DNA from: Salvator merianae
Taxonomy: Eukaryota; Chordata; Lepidosauria; Squamata; Teiidae
NCBI GenBank assembly: GCA_003586115.2
Contig: QVOM02000021.1
Span: forward strand, 6,266,119 to 6,330,118
DNA: 64,000 nucleotides
Direction: 5' to 3'
Position numbers and translations under genes: made by a program. Positions 57,506-64,000 of the stretch are shown here, piece after piece; the stretch's first letter is position 1, and every line of letters starts with the position of its first letter. The notes beneath the pieces are model-generated. The model ran no database searches. It was given only the letters and a program-made list of their open reading frames with translations, and was not told the DNA's origin.

Positions 57506-57797
57506 CTGTTTCAGTCAAGCTATACATCTTCTACAATCTGGAACTGATAAGCTACATTCCATGAACTGACTTATCTGCTCTTGTTGGTTTGAGAATGAGG
57601 CACTCAGAACTGTGGTATGCACCGTTTTCAAATACTAAATTAAAGCAGATACACAACAAATAAATATGCCATAGCTATGGTGGAGAGCTGCAGTTTCCCT
57701 AGATATCACATAGCTACTGCCAGCATGTAGTTTAGCGAACTTGCAAAAGTGCATCCTTCATTTGCCATAACACTTGGGATCACCATTTTATTTATAG

Positions 57798-57947
57798 GAT
57801 GTCATCTCACATAGCAAGAAGTTGAACAAAAAAAGCAAGAATCAGGTAGAGGAAATGGTGACTGGAGAGAAACAAGGTATCAAAGGACTAAGCAAAGAAA
57901 GAAGGAAGAAGCTGGAGGCCTACCAACACTTGTTTTATCTTCTCCAG
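57798..57947 (+). CDS. IQGAP2: IQGAP2 exon S
   Basis: The exon is 150 nt, 50 codons in phase 0, with acceptor tttatag and donor gtgagt. It encodes DVISHSKKLNKKSKNQVEEM, then GIKGLSKERRKKLEAYQHLF and YLLQ. The blocks D-V-x-SHSK-x-L and LSKE-x-R-x-KLEAYQHLFYLLQ are conserved at the start of the GAP-related domain. Confidence 0.95.
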
Positions 57948-58367
57948 GTGAGTTACCTGGTCACTGAAATTTCATGTTGAGCAACTTAGCAGTTTATGTC
58001 TGGCTTGCAAGATCGCAAACACAAATTAGCTAATGACTTCAGATCCTGTTCACTTCCAACATACATTGTTGTGTAAATGATGGAGAGGTTACTATGTGTG
58101 ACTCTTCAGGAGAAACAAAAATAAACCTGCCAGTTGTATTCCTGAATAAGTTGATTTGTATGATTACCTTGCTGGACTTGCCCTCCCCCTCCCCCTCCCT
58201 CACATCAAGGGCTTTCCAGTGTTTTGCTTTAAGGGAGTCTGTTTTATTATTGCAATAAACAGCCTTATTGATGGTTCCTAGAGATTGCTTACTCATGCAT
58301 TCTGCAGACAGTGTCATCTGAACAATGATTCGTATAATATTGTTTTTAAAATGGCTATCAAATGTAG

Positions 58368-59565
58368 AGTTAGGGTGCAGTCCAACACCGTAAATTTAAT
58401 CCGTGTTGGAAGAATATGAGGACTGAATTCATCTCCTGATCGTTCGCACATTTGCATTTTAACACGGCCTCAATTTGGACTTGCTCATTCTCACACTGAT
58501 GTTTCCCGTGCTTAGCACGGGGAAACTGTACCTTTTCTGCCTCCACCACTCACCAGATTCCCCTCTCTGTGCAGTCAGTGATTGGCTGCAGTCCCAGTGT
58601 TCAAATCTTGACTTCACAGAGGTGAGCAAGTCAAGCTCCGTTCTCTGTATTTCCCTGCTGCCACATCAGAACATGGATTCACTTGGCGGCGTAACTAGTC
58701 ATTCACCATTTGCTCCTTCTCCCCCTCCAGCCTGTATCTACACAAGCAGAACTTTAATACCACATGGAGTGCACAACAAAGCTTTTAAAGGGCAGAAGGC
58801 AATTTCTGCTCCATTGTGCAATTGTGCAATTTAAGAGTAGCGCAAAAGCAGGGAGAGGTTCATAAGGAGGGGGAAACGTGACGGGGGAACATGGGGGGGG
58901 CTCTATTATCATGATAGTGTAGTTAATGGCCAGCAATAGACTCTGCCTCACCTTCCCCCAGAGACATCCACAGAGGCATGTGCCCCACTATGTAGCTGTG
59001 TGCTGCCAATGACGAAACTGATCCTGAGTGGGTTCTTTGTTGGGGCAAGAGGATTGCACCACCAAACAGGCACAGTCTGTTTTATGGTTTAATCAGCAGA
59101 TGGAAGTGGAGGAAGCCTTTAATTTCTTCCTTGTAATGTCGAATGGGTAATAAAGAAAGAGAAAGGACCTCAGATTAGCAAAATAAAACAGAGGACGGCT
59201 TTTTTTTCTCCTGGCAGTGGGGGAAGGGGGGATAAGGGAGGCGGAAGGAACTACTGTGATTCCTGCCCACCCACAAAGTCTATCATACACTAGGCAATGG
59301 GAAACCCTCCCTCTGCACGCCCCTGAAAAAGTACAGTTCTTCCCAAATAGTCTCCTTCTGTGTTCCCACATTGCAAAGTAAAGCAGGCTAGCGATCTGTA
59401 AACACCTTGAGAACTCATTTAATCCGAATGCAAGGTAGCCCGGATTTCGCCGATTTAGTCCAGAAAAACTATGGAAAGCCAAGATCATGTCAGGCCAGCG
59501 GGAACTGGACGGCCTGTAAACTGATTAAATGCCATGTCAGAACATGACTTTAGAATACAAAGATG
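58368..59565 (+). mobile_element. Unclassified dispersed repeat, family B copy 2
   Basis: The segment starts near 'gggtgcagtccaacaccg' and matches the minus strand of 48058-49200 up to 'gtcagaacatgacttta'. It is slightly longer than copy 1 and carries an insertion-like purine-rich part around 59200. It has no open frame with recognisable product. Confidence 0.75.
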
Positions 59566-59571
59566 CAAATA

Positions 59572-60085
59572 GGAAAAGCTTATAGAAGAGGTGACATGAC
59601 TGAAGTATATAAAGTCACACGTGGTGTAGAAAAAGTGAATAAAGAATTTTTTTTTTTTCTCTATTGCACAACATTAGAACCAGGGGGCACACTATGAAAC
59701 TGACGGACGGGAGAGTTTAGGATTCATAAGGGGAAGTATTTTTTCACCCAGTGGGTCATTGGTCTGTGGAATTTGTTATCAGAAGAGGTGGTGACAGCAA
59801 CCAGCCTGGATAGCTTTAAAAAAAGTTAAGACAAATTCATGGGGGACAGGTGTTATCAATGGCTATGAAGAATGATGCCTAGATAGTGCTTCTAGGTTGG
59901 AGACACAGGCAAGATGCTTCTAATGGCCATTTGCAAGGAGTCTAGAGCAGGTGAAAGTTTTTTCTTTGTCTTCTGCTTGAGAATACCCAGAAGCAATTGA
60001 TAGACCACAGTGTGAGACAAGATGCTCGCCTAGATAGGCCTGATCCAGCAGGTTGCCTCTTATATTCTTCTGTTCTTCTGTTAAG
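59572..60085 (+). mobile_element. CR1/L3-type LINE, 5'-truncated
   Basis: The start encodes the CR1 block corresponding to RRGDMI-x-VYK in diverged form ('agaggtgacatgactgaagt'). Later parts follow the ORF2 end ('cacccagtgggtcattggtc', 'gaagaggtggtgacagcaac') and the terminus 'cctgatccagcaggttgcct'. A T run at 59649 interrupts it. It abuts the family B copy. Confidence 0.8.
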
Positions 60086-60452
60086 AGTTTCCTATTCTTT
60101 CTGGGAGATTCTTGTGTTCCTAAGGAGCTCTTTCTGACGGTGAGATAACAATCGGGCATATAAAACTGCTGTGCAAGAGCACTGGTTAAAACCAAATAGA
60201 AGTAGGCGACCCCATTTTCTCCCCCCTAAGCAAAATCATCGCACCCCACTGTTGCTTTTAGGCTTCTTTACTGAACAACTTTAATATCTTCTATAATTAT
60301 ATTTTCAATCATTAGAAAGCTCATATTAGTGTTGGAATAAAGAAATACCTTAACAACTGTCTGTTTATTAGTTCTAGTAAAATAGCAAGTTTCTTATTTT
60401 GCCATTTTGATTAATGCATTGCTGAAATATTTCTAATATATTCCTCCCATAG

Positions 60453-60616
60453 ACTAATCCAACTTACCTGGCAAAGCTGATCTTCCAGATGCCCCAGAAT
60501 AAATCCACCAAGTTTATGGATACAGTTATCTTCACGTTGTACAACTATGCTTCAAATCAAAGAGAAGAATATTTGCTTTTGAAACTGTTCAAAACTGCTC
60601 TGGAAGAAGAAATAAA
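60453..60616 (+). CDS. IQGAP2: IQGAP2 exon T (RasGAP-related domain)
   Basis: The exon is 164 nt, with acceptor cctcccatag and a gtgcgt donor, and leaves two bases. It encodes TNPTYLAKLIFQMPQNKSTK, then FMDTVIFTLYNYASNQREEY and LLLKLFKTALEEEI. This is the first helical part of the GAP-related domain, which in IQGAPs binds active Cdc42 and Rac1 but does not speed GTP hydrolysis. Confidence 0.96.
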
Positions 60617-61580
60617 GTGCGTATATGAAATGGCTCAAAGCACCCATCTTTAACTTAACTTTATTTATATGTATATTTAGTCCACTACAAGTCATGGAAA
60701 ACACAAACCTATTTCACTAGCACTGGGAGAAACACACTGCACTCCATGTTTTAGCATTGAGTCTGAACTTGGAATTGTAATTTATTTTATTCAAACGGGA
60801 ACATAGCATATTAGCAAGATTTGTTCTTGGCTTTACTGTTCTTAGTTTGAGTGAACAATCTATAAGGTCAGTATCGTGGCTTGTACGTGTAGAAAGAAAT
60901 TCAAATGGATGAGACTAGCACATGCACAGTGAACAATAAACTGTGATGTGGTGTCCAAATTCTACCATTCTACCATTAGAGGCTGTATCCAGACAGCTGA
61001 TAAAACCCAGGAATATCCTAGTACCAAACTGGGATTGCTACACATATCTGTGGCAAACCCAACGTAGTCCCAGGATATAGAGGCAAAATCCTGGGATATT
61101 GCTATGACAGGCTAAAGAACTGCAAACCTAGGTTTTTCCACATTGCTGTATAACTTACCATGTCTGGCACTTACTTCCAAGTTTTTGCTGATGAAAATAT
61201 CCCCTGCCCAAGCACAGAGGCAAAACCCAGATGAAAATACCCAATGTGCAAGCATGGGGTGGACACTTGTGCAGTTCTGGGTGTTTTTCAATCGGAAGCA
61301 TTACAGGAGCAAACACCTGAACAGTAAGGTCCAGGCTTGCCCTGTCATTTGGCGGGCATAGCAGGAGACAGATCCCACATTTTCGTCTTGCTGTCTGGAG
61401 CCAGTTTTTGTTTAACAAGGCATTATATTTGTCACCTTAGTGTTTTAATTAGGGGTAAAATATTCTCCGTATGTATTAATGGACACACAAAATGCAAGGC
61501 ACCATTGTGTTTCTATCAGCGGAAAAGTCAGGTTTATTCTTTTAGGTGAAAATTGAAGTGCTGATTATTTTTTATTGCAG
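60617..61580 (+). other. IQGAP2 intron T
   Basis: The intron carries the family A element at 60981-61399. No exon was recognised in the rest. Confidence 0.65.
60981..61399. mobile_element. Terminal-inverted-repeat element, family A copy 3
   Basis: The left end ggctgtatccagacagctg and the right end (minus strand) ggctccagacagc form terminal inverted repeats. Internal blocks 'caaactgggattgctacaca' and 'caggcttgccctgtcatttg' parallel those of copy 2 (28428-28920) in the same orientation. No target duplication could be made out. Confidence 0.75.
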
Positions 61581-61805
61581 TTCTAAAGTAGACCAGATAC
61601 AAGATATCGTCACTGGAAACCCCACTGTTATCAAAATGGTTGTTAGTTTTAACCGTGGCGCTCGAGGACAGAACACTCTCCGCCAGTTGTTGGCACCAGT
61701 GGTGAAGGAAATAATGGATGACAAATCTCTTGCCATCAATACAAGTCCCGTGGAAGTATACAAAGCATGGGTGAATCAACTGGAAATGCAAACTGGAGAG
61801 GCCAG
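61581..61805 (+). CDS. IQGAP2: IQGAP2 exon U (RasGAP-related domain)
   Basis: The exon is 225 nt, with acceptor tttattgcag and donor gtaagt. With two carried bases it encodes NSKVDQIQDIVTGNPTVIKM, then VVSFNRGARGQNTLRQLLAP, VVKEIMDDKSLAINT and VNQLEMQTGEA. The block VSFNRGARGQN-x-LRQ-LAPVVKEIMDDKSL is nearly invariant in IQGAPs. At the place of the RasGAP arginine finger the protein reads IVTGNPTV, with Thr, which fits the lack of GAP activity in the family. Confidence 0.97.
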
Positions 61806-62591
61806 GTAAGTGGGACACCAAACTGTTTTTATCTACAGGTCATTTATGGAAACAGAAGAAAATATATAGAAGACACAAGCAAATAATCAAAGGTCTTCCA
61901 GAAAGCAGCACCATCTCTATGAAGATATCCAGTGCTTTTCAGCTGCTGAGGTCCTCCAAAGTGCTAGGGCAGTCAGTTGATAGAGGCTACAATGGATATG
62001 AAATGTTAAAGCAATGTTTTGTTCTAATGAAAAATGTAATCAATGTTGCATAAATTGTGGTCACGTGTCGTGTACAGAAACTTAGAAGGTAAGGCGCCTT
62101 GGGAAGATTACGTATTATGTAAGTTGTAAGTAGTCAGGTTGGCAGCTTACTTGCATCTCCAAACTTGATGAAATACAAAACCTATAAATCATTGTGATTA
62201 AAAAATAAAAAGGTTGCAGAACTGGCAGTTCATAGAAATAAATCTCGAAGTAATAATTCATATAATGTGCAGACTGGTACAGATAAGTGCTAGCCATGGG
62301 GAGCCTGACCCATCTTCTAAAGCTCTTTCTGGGCCAGTATGCCTCCAGATACGATTGAATTGCAGTTCCTATTGTGCCCATCACCTTGCTGCTGGCTGCC
62401 TCCCCTTGCCTTTTGGGGATCTGGAGGTGTTGGTCCGTCCTACCTCCTCCTAGCTCCAGTAGACAGGGAGGGGCAGCAGAGACCAAGCTGAGTACTTATT
62501 TTCTTCTAAGGTCAAGTTTGCTAGTTTTCCTGCAGCTCCAAAATGTCAAGGAGGGGCAGCCAAAGTGAGTGGTCACCCTGCTCTAGGACCA

Positions 62592-62620
62592 AGTTTGCTA
62601 GGTGTTACACCTAGCAAACT
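62592..62620. repeat. Perfect palindrome, 14-bp arms
   Basis: The arms agtttgctaggtgt (62592-62605) and acacctagcaaact (62607-62620) flank a single T. The left arm phrase also occurs singly at 16584-16600 and, in part, near 54393. Confidence 0.9.
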
Positions 62621-62828
62621 AGCACCATGTAAGAGAGGCGTGGCTGTTGTAATTGCTTTGCATACCACTGTTAGAAATAGATTTCCTTGGAGGTTGTAAC
62701 CAGTCAAAAGGCGCTCTTTATATGTCCTTCATTTTTTATAACCTGAATCACCAAGGAGTATATAGACAGGCATGAGGCTTCCACAAAAGGAGGGACTTCA
62801 TGGCATGCCAAGAGCATTTTTGGGAAGT

Positions 62829-63257
62829 ATGCCGTCTCCAGATACAAGATATATCCCGCAATGTTCTTATCGCTGTGTTGGGAATGACAGGCATATCCCT
62901 GGTATTCCCAACATAGTGCCAATTTCAACCTGCCAAAAACCTGTTTAATCACTATCACAGGAAATCAGCAATGATGCCATGTTTTCCAAAATAGTTACCG
63001 TGACACGTGTTGAGCAGCTTTCACAGTCAGCCTAACTGGGGCTACTGAAAGCCTACCAAGTGCATGAAAAACAACAAAAGGGAAGTGGTCTGATGGTTGG
63101 TTGGCTTCTGGTAGTCCGTCTTGGGCTGATTGCAGAGTCTGCTTGATAAGCATGAAGGTAAGCAGGAGGTTGTTCCTTGCAGCTGGTGAGTAAAGCAAAA
63201 GGCAATTGTGGGGTCTTATTTAGCTCCTGCATTGCCTCCTGCCACCTGGAGGCAGTC
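62829..63257. mobile_element. Probable family A element, copy 4
   Basis: The left end 'atgccgtctccagatac' and right end (minus strand) 'atgactgcctccaggtgg' form an imperfect inverted repeat like that of copy 1. The phrase 'ggtattcccaacatagtgcc' near the left corresponds to the 'cattcccagcttagtgcc' block of copy 1. More diverged than the other copies. Confidence 0.5.
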
Positions 63258-63696
63258 ATAGAATGGTGACAGGAAGAAAGCTTTCCTCTCCATCATGAAA
63301 CAGGTACTCAAACTAAGCAAAGAGAGAGTTGCTTAATAGCTATGAAAACCTCTAGTGAAGAATCCCAATGGAGTTTCTTCCTTGCACATCAGTCAGTTAG
63401 GAACAGAAACCAATAACAGTGAAACATCAGTGGGAGAAGAAGATACAAATAGTGGTAGAAGCAGAGCTGTGCATAAGGCATCTTCCTGCTTACTTCACAT
63501 TTCAAATTTCCCATGATGTTATTCTCTGAATCTATTATTCATAGGACATCTTTAAGGCATTGAGCAAAGCACATCTGAAATAGCTATGTAGGCCTATCAG
63601 ATTTTTTAATTGTAATTTTTTTAAAAAAAAAATGTAGTGCTAAAAAAATCCGATTCTTATGCTTCCTTACTTTTTCTCCATTTGTTTGATGGTTAG

Positions 63697-63837
63697 CAAA
63701 CTACCTTATGATGTAACCACAGAACAAGCATTGACCCATTCAGAAGTGGTGAATCGATTAGAGTCTTCAATTCAGAGCCTCAGAGCAGTAACAGATAAAG
63801 TTCTCACTTCCATATTCTCATCTCTGCAATTAATGCC
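63697..63837 (+). CDS. IQGAP2: IQGAP2 exon V (RasGAP-related domain, continued)
   Basis: The exon is 141 nt, with acceptor gatggttag and donor gtaagt. It completes the Ser codon from exon U and encodes SKLPYDVTTEQALTHSEVVN, then RLESSIQSLRAVTDKVLTSI and FSSLQLMP, leaving two bases. S-KLPYDV-x-x-EQAL is a conserved IQGAP block. The next exon, expected to start with the YGMRFIAK-like block, is outside the window. Confidence 0.96.
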
Positions 63838-64000
63838 GTAAGTGGAGGAACCTAACCAACTTATTTTAACGAACAGCCACCCTGATTTTCTTGAATTACT
63901 GGTTTAAATATATTTTAATTCATAATTACATTTCACCAGCAAAGGGACTATTCCCTCTGTATCACCAACCAGGTCACTTTATGGTCTAATAATCATGCAT
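63838..64000 (+). other. IQGAP2 intron V, start
   Basis: This is the beginning of the next intron; nothing was recognised. Confidence 0.7.

Larger units (their letters stand above)
55705..57797 (+). other. IQGAP2 intron R (2.1 kb)
   Basis: Nearly all of 55990-57463 is a reversed L2-type LINE, followed by a short CR1/L3-type terminus at 57464-57505. The rest is unremarkable. Confidence 0.65.
57948..60452 (+). other. IQGAP2 intron S (2.5 kb)
   Basis: The intron is largely filled by the family B repeat (58368-59565) and a CR1/L3-type copy (59572-60085). Nothing was recognised in 57948-58360 or 60090-60452. Confidence 0.65.
61806..63696 (+). other. IQGAP2 intron U (1.9 kb)
   Basis: The intron has a perfect 14-bp palindrome (62592-62620) and the probable family A element at 62829-63257. 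Nothing else was assigned. Confidence 0.6.
3910..63837 (+). other. IQGAP2: IQGAP2 gene, internal part (22 exons; overview)
   Basis: This entry covers the span of a split gene; its exons are listed separately. Twenty-two plus-strand exons with AG acceptors and GT donors join into one continuous frame of 2997 nt without a stop. The order of domains (post-calponin-homology segment, tandem internal repeats, WW-like segment, four IQ motifs, start of the RasGAP-related domain) is that of the IQGAP family of actin and small-GTPase scaffolds. IQGAP2 is preferred over IQGAP1 or IQGAP3 because F2RL2 lies antisense inside one intron, an arrangement known for human IQGAP2. Human IQGAP2 is about 1575 residues, so roughly two thirds of the protein is here; both ends lie outside the window. 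Introns range from 192 bp to 15.3 kb. Confidence 0.93.

Overview
The window is vertebrate nuclear DNA, most likely from a squamate reptile (lizard or snake). This is inferred from the repeats: a BovB/RTE LINE fragment, an almost full-length CR1 LINE, decayed L2-type LINEs, tRNA-derived SINEs and small inverted-repeat elements. The genes are broken into short exons with GT/AG splice sites. No bacterial-style operon or RNA gene was seen. The species cannot be read from the sequence.

Two host genes are supported. The plus strand carries 22 consecutive internal exons of IQGAP2 between 3910 and 63837. They total 2997 nt, stay in one reading frame across every junction, and encode 998 complete codons plus split codons at both ends. 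In order they encode the region just after the calponin-homology domain, the IQGAP internal repeats, a WW-like segment, four IQ motifs, and the first part of the RasGAP-related domain. The first exons (calponin homology) and the last exons (rest of the GAP-related domain and the C-terminal region) lie outside the window. The 15.3-kb intron 21098-36401 holds a complete two-exon gene on the minus strand, F2RL2 (protease-activated receptor 3): exon 1 at 27476-27539 and exon 2 at 24967-26069, 388 codons. Its tethered-ligand start TFRG follows a Lys. The same nesting is known in human.

The remaining roughly 95% is intronic and repeat-rich. Landmarks are: L2-type fragments in the minus direction (3345-3560, 7780-8120, 11946-12990, 30170-30545, 55990-57463); a truncated CR1 (11432-11938); small foldback elements (13816-13855, 18724-18820, 21322-21459, 26847-26985); a family of about 430-490-bp terminal-inverted-repeat elements (15343-15806, 28428-28920, 60981-61399, probably 62829-63257); a BovB 3' fragment (31380-31876); a solo LTR with 5-bp target duplications (33232-33765); a near-intact CR1 (about 39840-44024) with ORF1 and a 910-codon ORF2; and two copies of an unclassified repeat of about 1.1 kb in opposite orientation (48058-49200 and 58368-59565).

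IQGAP2 is a cytoplasmic scaffold that links calmodulin and Rho-family GTPases to actin. PAR3 is a cell-surface thrombin-responsive GPCR. Nothing in the window shows that the two proteins act together. The most notable items are the near-intact CR1, whose catalytic ORF2 frame opens upstream of any ATG and overlaps ORF1, the solo LTR, the foldback families, and a WW-like exon that lacks the usual second tryptophan.
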